Shown one piece after another: positions 52,117 through 64,000 of a stretch of 64,000 bases of DNA; the first letter of the stretch is position 1, and the number at the start of each line of letters is the position of its first letter. The notes under the pieces were generated by a model that was given only the letters and a program-made list of their open reading frames with translations, had not been told where the DNA came from and did no database searches. This DNA comes from Rothia sp035916755. Its GTDB lineage: Bacteria; Actinomycetota; Actinomycetes; Actinomycetales; Micrococcaceae. Both the position numbers and the translations under genes were made by a program. The DNA is taken from positions 196,096 through 260,095 of the forward strand of contig NZ_JAYWIX010000004.1 of NCBI RefSeq assembly GCF_035916755.1, written 5' to 3'.

Positions 52117-52935
52117 TTAGCCGGCGATGGCGGCGATTTCTTCGGGGGCGCCTGCTTCAGCAGGCTGCCAGCTGACGAATTCGGCGTGAACTATGTAGCG
52201 TTCGGTATCGCCGTAGCGGGGGTGGCAGCTGGTGAGGGTGAGTAGGCGGCGGTCTGCGTCGGCGAGGGGCGCTTCGGGCTGGTCGGGGTTAGGGGCGATG
52301 ACCTCTATCTGGGTAGGGAGCACAATCTTGTGCTCGTAGACCCGGTAGGTGTAGTAGCCCTCGGCGGTGCGCACGTAGATGTTGTCGCCGTTTTGGAGCA
52401 GGTCGATGTTATCGAGCACTGCACCGTTGGTTTGGCGGTGACCTGCTAGGGCGAAGTTGCCGTATTCACCGGGCATCTGGCTGCTGGGGTAGCGCCCCAG
52501 GCCCAGAGTGTCGAGCACGTCGGTACCTACACCTTCGGCGAGGGGCCGGGCGTAGTTTTGGCCCAGGCGGGGAATGTAGACCACGCCGTAGGCCTGCCCG
52601 TAGGCAGGCGGGGTGGCAACCGGTGGGTTGGCGGGGTCATAGTCGGGTACGACGTTTTCGGACGCCGCCCCCTCGGTCTTCTCCCCCTGGCCGGTGGTAG
52701 CAGGGCCGGGGCGTCCGCTGCCGCTGTTGAATTCTTGGATGAGACTGTCGACGGCCTGCTGCTGGGTGCGGTTGGCGTCGATGTTGGTCCACCAGAGCTG
52801 CCAGGCGACGAACAGGAGCAAGATAAGGCCCGCCGTAATCAGAAGTTCACCGACGATTTGGATAACCCATTGCAGGGGGGTACGGCTAGCAGGGGGACGC
52901 GCGCGGCGGCTAGCGGTGGGGGCTGCTGTGGTCAC
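52117..52935 (-). CDS. srtE: class E sortase
   Basis: The 272-residue protein has one N-terminal membrane segment (about 25-50), a polar linker, and a sortase domain at about 115-265. It shows the catalytic His in FALAGHRQTNGAVLDN, the catalytic Cys in LTLTSCHPRYGD (TLTSC), and Arg in the following TERYIVHAEF. Class E sortases recognise LAxTG signals; the proteins at 15.6-17.7 kb (LAYTG) and 35.6-38.1 kb (LANTG) carry such signals. Starts GTG 52935 with GAGGTGAGAT upstream. Confidence 0.92.
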   Translation of the reverse strand: MTTAAPTASRRARPPASRTPLQWVIQIVGELLITAGLILLLFVAWQLWWTNIDANRTQQQAVDSLIQEFNSGSGRPGPATTGQGEKTEGAASENVVPDYDPANPPVATPPAYGQAYGVVYIPRLGQNYARPLAEGVGTDVLDTLGLGRYPSSQMPGEYGNFALAGHRQTNGAVLDNIDLLQNGDNIYVRTAEGYYTYRVYEHKIVLPTQIEVIAPNPDQPEAPLADADRRLLTLTSCHPRYGDTERYIVHAEFVSWQPAEAGAPEEIAAIAG

Positions 52936-53065
52936 ATCTCACCTCGGCGTGGGACGGTTGCGGGGACTGTTCAATGTTAGAACATTTTCAGGTGGTACGG
53001 TTAAAATCGTCCCTGACCGTATATTTTGTAAACTGCCGGGAGCGTGCTCCCCTACTGGAGGAAAA

Positions 53066-53341
53066 GTGGCTGAGTCGAAGTCTATTCGTGACGAGGATTT
53101 TGAAGAGGCGGAGCTGCGCCGCGTTGCTGAGTCGATGTACAGCGACGATGACTTCCCGTCGCCGACCCCCCTCTGGTATCGCGTGATTATGTTCGCCATG
53201 ATTGTGATTGGCGTACTGTGGATCATTACTTTCTATATCTCCCAGTCGGTGTACCCGATTCCGGGTATCGGTAACTGGAATATCGGTATCGGCATTGGCT
53301 TCATGATGGTGGGTCTGGTTATGACCACCCGCTGGCGCTAG
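53066..53341 (+). CDS. crgA: cell division protein CrgA
   Basis: GTG 53066 has GGAGGAAAA upstream. The 91-residue product has an acidic, polar N-terminus (AESKSIRDEDFEEAELRRVAESM), then two membrane segments with the SPTPLWYRVIMFAMIVIGVLWIITFYIS and IGIGFMMVGLVMTTRWR stretches, the CrgA pattern. CrgA recruits FtsI and other divisome parts and lies next to trpG-pknB in most actinobacteria. It is divergent from srtE. Confidence 0.9.
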   Translation: MAESKSIRDEDFEEAELRRVAESMYSDDDFPSPTPLWYRVIMFAMIVIGVLWIITFYISQSVYPIPGIGNWNIGIGIGFMMVGLVMTTRWR

Positions 53342-53350
53342 GGTGCCGCT

Positions 53351-53536
53351 GTGGCTGAGAAGAAACCTGAGACAACCAACCCCTCGAACTTAGCGCCGGT
53401 TGATCCGAACGAGACGCTGGAGCAGCGCGCCGATATTCGTGCCGCCCGGTTTGAGACCAAGCTGCGCCGGTGGGCGCTGTTTGGTGTGGTTGCCGCTGTG
53501 GCTATTTATTTTGTGTGGCAGGCGGTGGCGAGCTAG
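53351..53536 (+). CDS. small single-span membrane protein after crgA
   Basis: GTG 53351 is nine bases after the crgA stop. The 61-residue product has a polar N-terminus (PETTNPSNLAPVDPNETLEQRADIRAARFE), then one hydrophobic segment (WALFGVVAAVAIYFVWQAVAS). No family is recognised. It probably forms an operon with crgA and ends at a hairpin. Confidence 0.6.
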   Translation: MAEKKPETTNPSNLAPVDPNETLEQRADIRAARFETKLRRWALFGVVAAVAIYFVWQAVAS

Positions 53537-53554
53537 GCGTCCGCCCCCTCCTTT

Positions 53555-53585
53555 ATCCCCGTTACCGGCCTACGGTAGCGGGGAT
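53555..53585 (+). terminator. terminator overlapping the convergent transporter gene
   Basis: ATCCCCG-TTACCG pairs with CGGTAG-CGGGGAT around GCCTA, and TTTTTG follows. It ends the crgA operon and overlaps the last codons of the BASS/ACR3-type gene on the other strand. Confidence 0.75.
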
Positions 53586-54580
53586 TTTTGTGTGCGATAA
53601 AAGGCAATCAGCACTGTAAGGGCTAGGAGCTCTACCAGGGTTTGGGTGAGTACCGCCAGGGGCATGAGGGCGGACGCCGGTTCGTCGGCTAGAGCGGTTG
53701 ATAGGCCGAGAACCAGGGGCAGTATCACGAGGGCATTTCGGGTGACTGCTGAAAAGGTGAGGGCGACCCGCTCGGGTGCGGGTAGGTCCCTGCCCCAGCG
53801 GCGGAGCAGGGAGCCAGAAAGCAACCCCATACATATAGCGTATAAGGCATATAGGTAGGCCAGGGGTATAAGGTACGAGGCAAGACGGGTAACATGAACG
53901 GCATAAGCGGCCGGGGTAAGAGCGAGCACCAGCACCATCAGCGGCACCATTAAAACACTTGCTGCATCTTCAGAATATTTCTGCAGGTGCCCACCTACTC
54001 CCTGAATAAGGGCTGCACCCAGCAGGGGAGTTACCACCACAGCTAGAGCAGCTACCAGCTGCGGCAGGGCCTGCCAGAGGGTGCCGTCAGCTAGAAAATC
54101 CCCTCGCCAGATACCGGCGGAACGGAAGAGCAGAAGCCACAGAGGAATGAGGCACATCTGTGCCAGGAGCAGGGGCGGGGTGCACGCCAGGAGGCGCACA
54201 TGAGCGCCGCCAGCAAGACCGGCAAACGTCACCACATAATCTACACAAGGTGCCAGGAGCACAAGTGCTGCAGTAAACACCAGAAGATCGGGGATCTGAG
54301 GCACAAGTCGGTGAAGCCCCAGCAGAAGTAGCGCCACGACCGGGGGCGCGAGCAGAAAGTTGAGAGCCAGCAGAGTTTTAGTAAAACCGGTGAGCGCCCC
54401 GGGTTCCAGAAGGCCGCGGAGCGGAATCGTCAGGAAAGTGGCTAGGAGCAGCAGGCCGAGAGCCGGGGTAACCAGCGGCTGGGCAAGACCCGCAACCCCC
54501 GGCACAAAGGACGCTGCAAGCCCCACTGCCAGGGCAAGCAAGTAGAGCACCACCTGGTGTCTCTCCATGAAGCTGACCAC
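53570..54580 (-). CDS. BASS/ACR3-type transporter (arsenic resistance-like)
   Basis: GTG 54580 has AAAGGA upstream and is preferred over ATG 54568. The 336-residue protein has about ten membrane segments and looks like the ACR3/BASS superfamily: LGLLLLATFLTIPLRGL, LLAPCVDYVVTFAGLAGG, and a late VALTFSAVTRNALVILPLVLGL. Members export arsenite or carry sodium-coupled organic anions. The specific ACR3 cysteine motif is not obvious, so the substrate is open. The 3' end overlaps the convergent crgA terminator. Confidence 0.75.
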   Translation of the reverse strand: MVSFMERHQVVLYLLALAVGLAASFVPGVAGLAQPLVTPALGLLLLATFLTIPLRGLLEPGALTGFTKTLLALNFLLAPPVVALLLLGLHRLVPQIPDLLVFTAALVLLAPCVDYVVTFAGLAGGAHVRLLACTPPLLLAQMCLIPLWLLLFRSAGIWRGDFLADGTLWQALPQLVAALAVVVTPLLGAALIQGVGGHLQKYSEDAASVLMVPLMVLVLALTPAAYAVHVTRLASYLIPLAYLYALYAICMGLLSGSLLRRWGRDLPAPERVALTFSAVTRNALVILPLVLGLSTALADEPASALMPLAVLTQTLVELLALTVLIAFYRTQKSPLP

Positions 54581-54603
54581 GAGCGTCCTTTCCCTTAAAG
54601 CAA

Positions 54604-54639
54604 CCTGCCCTCCCCTACTGTAAGGCAGGGAAGGGCAGG
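54604..54639. terminator. weak hairpin candidate between transporter and YceI genes
   Basis: CCTGCCC and GGGCAGG arms, with CCC/GGG extensions interrupted by a bulge, lie between two minus-strand genes, upstream of the transporter and past the end of the yceI gene. It would fit a yceI terminator. Confidence 0.35.
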
Positions 54640-54748
54640 GCTACACAACACCTATCAGCTCGAGTTCAGCTGATTTTGCACTTTGGCTTGGGTATATACC
54701 TCAAGCAGTGTGCTTTATCTCGTCAGCGTTCTCACGCTGGGAGTCTGA

Positions 54749-55288
54749 TTACGCTTCGGGAGCGGTGAAGGCTACGTCGAGGTTGATGACGACCTTATCT
54801 GAGACCAGCACGCCACCTGCTTCAACTGCGGCGTTCCAGGTGATGCCGAAGTCCTTGCGGGAGATGGTCGCTGAGACAGATGCGCCTGCGCGGGTAACAC
54901 CGAAGGCGTCGACGACGGCACCGGTGAATTCGCCGGTGAAGGTGACGGGGCGGGTTTCGCCCTTGATGGTGAGGTTACCAGCGATGGTGAGGTCTTCACC
55001 GTCGAGCTCGAAGGAGGTTGACTCGAAGGTCATGGTGGCATGGGCATCTGCATCGAAGAAGTCTGCACTGCGCAGGTGGCCGTCACGATCAGCGTTGTTG
55101 GTGTTAACAGAGGCGATCTGTGCGGTTGCCTTGATGGTGGAGTCTGCGATGTTGTCAGCGATGACGAGCTGGGCGTCGACCTGTTCGAAGGTGCCGCGCA
55201 CCTTGGTGATGCCTGCGTGGCGGACGGTGAAGCCTACCTCTGAGTGTGCTGAATCGTAGTTCCAGGTGCCTGCGGTAAGTTCTGCCAT
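54749..55288 (-). CDS. YceI-family polyisoprenoid-binding-like protein
   Basis: The start MAELTAGTWNYDSAHSEVGF is used because AAAGG lies seven bases upstream, and the longer frame contains non-family residues. The 179-residue product shows the YceI lipocalin-like core: FTVRHAGITKVRGTFEQVDA, SADFFDADAHATMTFES, and the GNLTIKGETRPVTF motif. YceI proteins bind long polyisoprenoids or related lipids; the actinobacterial cytoplasmic type lacks a signal peptide, as here. A perfect 16-bp palindrome overlaps its promoter, indicating repression by a MarR-like protein. Confidence 0.88.
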   Translation of the reverse strand: MAELTAGTWNYDSAHSEVGFTVRHAGITKVRGTFEQVDAQLVIADNIADSTIKATAQIASVNTNNADRDGHLRSADFFDADAHATMTFESTSFELDGEDLTIAGNLTIKGETRPVTFTGEFTGAVVDAFGVTRAGASVSATISRKDFGITWNAAVEAGGVLVSDKVVINLDVAFTAPEA

Positions 55289-55331
55289 GATTGTGCCTTT
55301 CAAGCGGTACAGTTTGTTTTCAACAGTTATT

Positions 55332-55347
55332 ACTTTACAAGTAAAGT
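55332..55347. promoter_or_regulatory. perfect 16-bp palindromic operator upstream of yceI
   Basis: ACTTTACAAGTAAAGT is a perfect palindrome about 44-59 bases before the yceI start, overlapping a plausible -10 region. Sites of this form are typical for MarR or HxlR regulators. Confidence 0.55.
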
Positions 55348-55407
55348 TTTGCCCGCGCAAGCTGTGTGGCAAAAAATTTTACAAAGAAATTTTTTCAACC
55401 GGTGGGG

Positions 55408-56322
55408 CTACCTCAGCACCCCTTCGCCCACAGCTGCCGCATACACCCGTTCGCTCAGCCGGGCAAGCACGGGGGAGCTGATGTTCCAGTGCTGCCAGTA
55501 GAGCGGCACATCAACCGACTGGGGGGCCAGCTCCACCAGGTCGCCGGAGGCAAGAGCATCAAGGGCCTGCACTTCGGGCAGAATACCCCAGGCAATTCCA
55601 CCCAGGACGGCCCGCGCGTAGTCAGGTGAACTAGGCAGGTAGATGGTGGGCGAGCTCTGCCAGGAGTCAGGTTCCACCGCGAAACGGTCGAGTAATAGGC
55701 CCCGGGCGGACGCGAGCCCGAAGTCCTTTCGGTCAAACTCCACCACCGGCGCAAGTGCCAGCTGCTCGGCAGTGACCTGCGGGTAGGCGGGGAAATAGCG
55801 GGTCAGATAGTCGCGGGAGGCAACCACACGGTAGCGAATATCACCCAGCTTCTCAACGGAACAACCGGTGATAGGCTCGGGGCGCGACGTCAGAGCCGCC
55901 ATCACTTCCCCAGATCGCAACAGGGCGGACGAGTGATACTCGGCTTCTCTGCGCACGTCGCAGAAGATGCGGTCGTGGGCAGCTAGTTCTGCAACGGCCG
56001 AGAGGAACCAGGTGGCCAGCGAGTCTGCGTTGACGGCCACAGCTACGCTCTGCCCCTCTTCACTACCGCCGAGTTCACGCTCCATTTCTGCGTGCAGGAA
56101 TTCGCTTTGCCGGGCAATACGCAGGACGCTCTGCCCCGACTTGGTGGGAGCCACCGGGTTAGTGCGCTTAAGGAGTACCCGCCCGGCCAGCTGTTCCATT
56201 GCCTTGACACGTTGTGAGATAGCGGAGGCGCTGACACCCAAAATATCGGCGGCTGCGTCGAAGGTGCCGTACTCAATGACGGTGACGAAGGTTTGGAGCT
56301 GGTCGGTCGTAAAGCGCATCAT
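55408..56322 (-). CDS. lysG: LysR-family regulator, ArgP/LysG type
   Basis: The 304-residue product has a LysR helix-turn-helix (about 1-65, TDQLQTFVTVIEYGTFDAAADILGVSASAISQRVKAMEQLAGRVLLKR), followed by the effector domain. The ArgP/LysG type is supported by the position divergent from a LysE-type exporter and the RLNADSLATWFLSAV-like NADSLATWFLSAV stretch. It would activate lysE in response to lysine or arginine. Start MMRFTT or the next ATG. Confidence 0.85.
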   Translation of the reverse strand: MMRFTTDQLQTFVTVIEYGTFDAAADILGVSASAISQRVKAMEQLAGRVLLKRTNPVAPTKSGQSVLRIARQSEFLHAEMERELGGSEEGQSVAVAVNADSLATWFLSAVAELAAHDRIFCDVRREAEYHSSALLRSGEVMAALTSRPEPITGCSVEKLGDIRYRVVASRDYLTRYFPAYPQVTAEQLALAPVVEFDRKDFGLASARGLLLDRFAVEPDSWQSSPTIYLPSSPDYARAVLGGIAWGILPEVQALDALASGDLVELAPQSVDVPLYWQHWNISSPVLARLSERVYAAAVGEGVLR

Positions 56323-56392
56323 AAGAATATCTTATGCTATTGAAGTTTCATTAGATAGCTTTATGAATACTGGTCACCTACGATAGATTCTC

Positions 56393-57016
56393 GTGACTAT
56401 CGCAGAAATCCTCCCCCACGTGCTCTTTGGCATCGGCACCTCGCTCTCACTCATCGTGGCTATCGGCGCCCAGAACGCCTATGTACTGAAGCAGGGCATC
56501 ATCGGCAAGTTTATCTGGCCCATTGCCATCTTCTGCATTCTTTCTGATGCCCTGCTCATCGGCTTGGGGGTGCTGGGAATCGGGTCCCTGGTGGATTCAG
56601 CCGCCTGGGTGCTGGAGATTCTACGCTGGGGCGGCGGGGCTTTCCTCGTCATCTACGGTGCCATGGCCGCGAAACGAGCCCTGCGGCCGTCCGCTATGAA
56701 GGTCACCAGCGAAGACTCCGGGCCGCAAACCCTGGGTAAGGCCCTGCTTATTGCGGCTGCCATGACCTACCTCAACCCCCACACCTACCTCGATACCTTT
56801 GTTCTCATTGGTGGCATTGCGGCACAGCAGGGTGACTACCGCTGGCTTTTCTACGCGGGCACGGTCACAGGTAGCGCTATCTGGTTTACCCTCCTGGCCT
56901 CGTGCAGCCGCTTCCTGCGTCCTGTTTTTGCCAGCCCCCGCGCCTGGCGTGTGCTGGACGCCGGCATCGCCGCCCTCATGTTCTTCCTGGCCTACAAGGT
57001 CATGTTCGGGCACTAA
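56393..57016 (+). CDS. lysE: LysE/ArgO-type amino-acid exporter
   Basis: GTG 56393 starts the 207-residue protein, with six hydrophobic segments and LysE-family signatures: GTSLSLIVAIGAQNAYVLKQGI in the first segment and AAAMTYLNPHTYLDTFVLIGG in the middle. It exports lysine or arginine. It is divergent from the lysG-type gene; the 70-base gap would hold the shared operator. Confidence 0.9.
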   Translation: MTIAEILPHVLFGIGTSLSLIVAIGAQNAYVLKQGIIGKFIWPIAIFCILSDALLIGLGVLGIGSLVDSAAWVLEILRWGGGAFLVIYGAMAAKRALRPSAMKVTSEDSGPQTLGKALLIAAAMTYLNPHTYLDTFVLIGGIAAQQGDYRWLFYAGTVTGSAIWFTLLASCSRFLRPVFASPRAWRVLDAGIAALMFFLAYKVMFGH

Positions 57017-57517
57017 CGCACCTGCTCGACGACCTGCAGGTAGGTATCTGAAGTTTTTATCTCTACGGCCACAGAAGCAGCAGCCGTGAGGGCAAGACGA
57101 TGCGCAGACACCGCAGCCTTTAGGGGCAGACCAATAGAGTCAGCTAACTCCAACCAATGTCGGCGACGCAGATTGCGCGTCCGCCCTGCTACAGGCAAAG
57201 CCAAAGAGTTATCCTATAAACCGGGGTGCACGGCACGTCATAGATTGGGGCAACTTCCCACTACCGGACGCCCTCGATAACCGGGCTTGTAAGAAAAAGT
57301 TACTGCCCCTTGTTGGTCTTTCGTGAGGTGTGCGGCAAGAGCACCTGCCACGTATATGTCCGCAGCTCTCACACCTTGGCCCCGAGCGCCCTTTCTCAAT
57401 ATCCCGAACGGTGCGGTCACTAACCCCAACCAGTTCGACCAACTCAAGCTGAGTAAGACGAAAGTGTCTACGGGCATCTCGGATAGCTGCACCTATAACT
57501 ACTACCGTCTCCACCAC
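57013..57517 (-). pseudogene. decayed hipBA toxin-antitoxin locus
   Basis: The first 43 or so codons (ATG 57517) are HipB-like (RLTQLELVELVGVSDRTVRDIEKG), after which the frame breaks. Another frame reads a HipA N-terminus (ADIYVAGALAAHLTKDQQGA, then VTFSYKPGYRGRPVVGS). A third, 57204 to 57013, reads a HipA C-terminus (TRNLRRRHWLELADSIGLPL). Most of HipA is missing, including the kinase centre. The locus is thus a deletion and frameshift remnant of a persistence TA system. It overlaps the end of the lysE gene by four bases. Confidence 0.75.
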
Positions 57518-57580
57518 TTCACCTTTCGGAAGAATTATTCTGAATATAGAGCTGTTTTTGCTTGTCTCACTGCGGTACTT

Positions 57581-58446
57581 CTACTTCGTGCGGGCCCGGT
57601 AGATATTTCGCACCATGACTGTGCGCCGCACCTGGCCGATGGCAGGCTCCAAGAACTCCTCCGCATACCGGGAATCCGTGCTAGTCTGCGCAGCAAAGTT
57701 AAGGGCAGCAAAAGCCCCCAGCACCATCGACACCTTCACCAGAACGTCCGTAAATGGAAACTGCACACCCAACAGGGTCACCTTAGATGCCTCAAAACCC
57801 AGCCAGCTTGTAATGGTGGCATCGGGGATAGCGATTGTGCCAAACCAAACAAAAAACAGAAAAACGACCCCGGCAAAAAGTACAGCCTGAATCATCTGCA
57901 CCACAATCGGAAGAAGCACCAGGTTATTCCACTCGCCCCACCTAAAATCAGCCGGGCGGACCAAGCCCGCAGCGGGCAAATTTTCAAGCTCCTGACGCCA
58001 CCTGTCCCCGGCCTGTAGAGCAGCACCCGCGTACTCGGCGTCCGTAAAATCCTCCACCTTATCCCCTTTACGGGCACCCAGCAGCCGACGGGTCTTCTCG
58101 GTTACTGTCGACGAAACAACCAGCAGGCTCAACACCGTCAGGATAGCGACCACCTGCAGAGTACGCTGCATACTCAAAGCCGCAGCCACACGCCAGATAT
58201 CGCCGTTCACAAAAAAGAAGAGCACGGCGATCATGAGCACCGGCAGCACTTTGACCACCATGCTTGAAAGGGCAGCCAGCTCCTTCACAATCTGCCGAAG
58301 GGGCGGTACGAGGGCTAGGGCAATGAACAGGCAGAAAGCGGGGCAGAACGGGCGAGAGTCCATCGCGCATGCTCTCTCCCAGGAATAACCAGCGGAGCCC
58401 CGGCTGCTCTGAACCAGGTGTGTTTTTCTTGCTCGGTGAGTGTCAT
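57581..58446 (-). pseudogene. hypothetical multi-span membrane protein gene, apparently frameshifted near its 5' end
   Basis: The main frame encodes 260 residues with three N-terminal and two to three later hydrophobic segments, a KGDKVEDFTDAEYAGAALQAG loop, and GQVRRTVMVRN near the end. Its own start (ATG 58363) yields a cysteine-rich stretch unlike a real N-terminus. In another frame, from ATG 58446, a plausible N-terminus reads MTLTEQEKHTWFRAAGAPLV and then runs into the main frame after a shift around 58330-58360. That suggests one frameshift, real or a sequencing error. The function is unknown. Confidence 0.5.
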
Positions 58447-58545
58447 GCTCTGATTCTACGGGCTGGGCTGGAGGAGTATTTTTAACCGCACAGTATATAA
58501 AATATTTGTTCTATTTTTATAAAGAGTAGTTTTTGGGTACAAAAA

Positions 58546-58585
58546 AGCGAGGGGTTCTAGAGCGTTAGCTCTAGAACCCCTCGCT
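58546..58585 (-). terminator. terminator of the rRNA operon
   Basis: AGCGAGGGGTTCTAGAGC and GCTCTAGAACCCCTCGCT form a perfect 18-bp stem with a four-base loop. A T-run follows on the minus strand. It lies about 60 bases past the 23S 3' end. Confidence 0.92.
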
Positions 58586-58647
58586 GATTTAACCCTTGGG
58601 TTATTATCTCAAAACCATACAGTGGACACAAACAAACAAAACTCAGT

Positions 58648-63650
<5,003 letters not shown>

Positions 63651-64000
63651 AAAAATGAAGTAGTTGATGATCCTGGTCTCTGATTGTTAGCGAACCATTC
63701 ACCACGGGGTGGTGTGGTTCGAGCTGACGAATCTGAAACCATGTGATTATCAAATTCAGTGAGAAACCAAGGGGTTTCTCACGTCTTGTATAAATATTTG
63801 GTATCAGTTCAACTTCCGCACTACCTGGTGTTCATGGTGAACACTAGTGTGTAGTGTGGACGATAAGAATGTTATGTATAACATTGGTACGCTATTGAGT
63901 TTTCAAGCAACAAACCGCATTCTCAACCCTAGCCAGTGGAACTGGCCGGTGTTTCGTATCGGTCATTCTCAAGTTTTTGTGTCACCCGTTTGGGCAACTC
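63651..64000 (-). other. 16S leader region
   Basis: The rRNA operon leader lies here on the minus strand. It has the TTGTTGCTTGAAAACTCAAT element near 63890-63915, similar to that in the spacer. The promoter itself is probably at or beyond the window end. No gene is seen. Confidence 0.5.

Noticed and set aside
53570..54580. Firm ACR3 arsenite-exporter call
   Set aside because: The fold fits the BASS/ACR3 superfamily, but the diagnostic cysteine-containing motif was not seen, so only the superfamily is given.

Overview
The window looks like a chromosomal segment of a high-GC actinobacterium of the Micrococcaceae, most likely Rothia or a close relative. The evidence is the 16S/23S sequence character, the conserved fhaA-fhaB-pstP-rodA-pbpA-pknA-pknB cluster next to a tRNA-Leu, trpG, crgA and a class E sortase, LAxTG-type surface proteins, and many GTG starts. 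The genus is inferred by eye, not by a database search. The cluster from fhaA to crgA lies near the replication origin in many actinobacteria, but no dnaA or dnaN is present here.

Layout. (1) 0-5 kb: a MacA-like efflux adaptor with the first codons of its ATPase partner, small DUF membrane proteins and a sugar-porter MFS protein. (2) 5-15 kb: a 5-oxoproline (pyroglutamate) locus with pxpA, a fused pxpBC, a biotin carboxylase/BCCP protein, an FCD-type GntR regulator and an NRAMP-like transporter. A DUF559 gene bracketed by two inverted copies of a 67-bp palindrome splits pxpA from pxpBC. An AT-rich island with an XRE-ImmA/IrrE protein and an unknown partner sits before the GntR gene. An identical 15-bp operator lies before pxpBC and before the NRAMP-like gene. 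(3) 15.5-22 kb: an anchored-repeat zinc ABC transporter operon behind a Fur/Zur-like box. (4) 22-26 kb: a monooxygenase-like protein, an NrtR-type Nudix regulator, a degenerate nuclease lipoprotein, sodA, an intergenic region crowded with DnaA-box-like sequences, and a MarR regulator. (5) 26-33 kb: two tandem NhaA antiporters, an AGCS Na+/amino-acid symporter and an APC permease, with structured leaders before the first antiporter and the symporter. (6) 33.5-41 kb: a hypothetical protein, a TIGR01777 epimerase, a wall-anchored 5'-nucleotidase, a PLDc_N protein, an alcohol dehydrogenase and a DUF808 protein. (7) 41-53.5 kb: tRNA-Leu, the Ser/Thr kinase and cell-elongation operon, trpG/pabA, a 53-residue membrane protein, srtE and crgA. 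(8) 53.5-58.5 kb: a BASS/ACR3-type transporter, YceI, a LysG/LysE-like pair, a decayed hipBA and a frameshifted membrane-protein gene. (9) 58.5-64 kb: an rRNA operon on the minus strand (16S-23S) that shows no 5S gene before its terminator.

How parts work together. The 5-oxoproline genes look like one regulon under the GntR protein. The zinc operon makes two surface or membrane-anchored zinc-handling proteins and an importer, and the srtE product could anchor the LAxTG proteins. The kinase cluster couples cell-wall synthesis to phosphorylation. Several intergenic terminators and many coding regions carry the word GGACGCC/GGCGTCC more often than base composition suggests. All coordinates of RNA ends and operators are from reading by eye.
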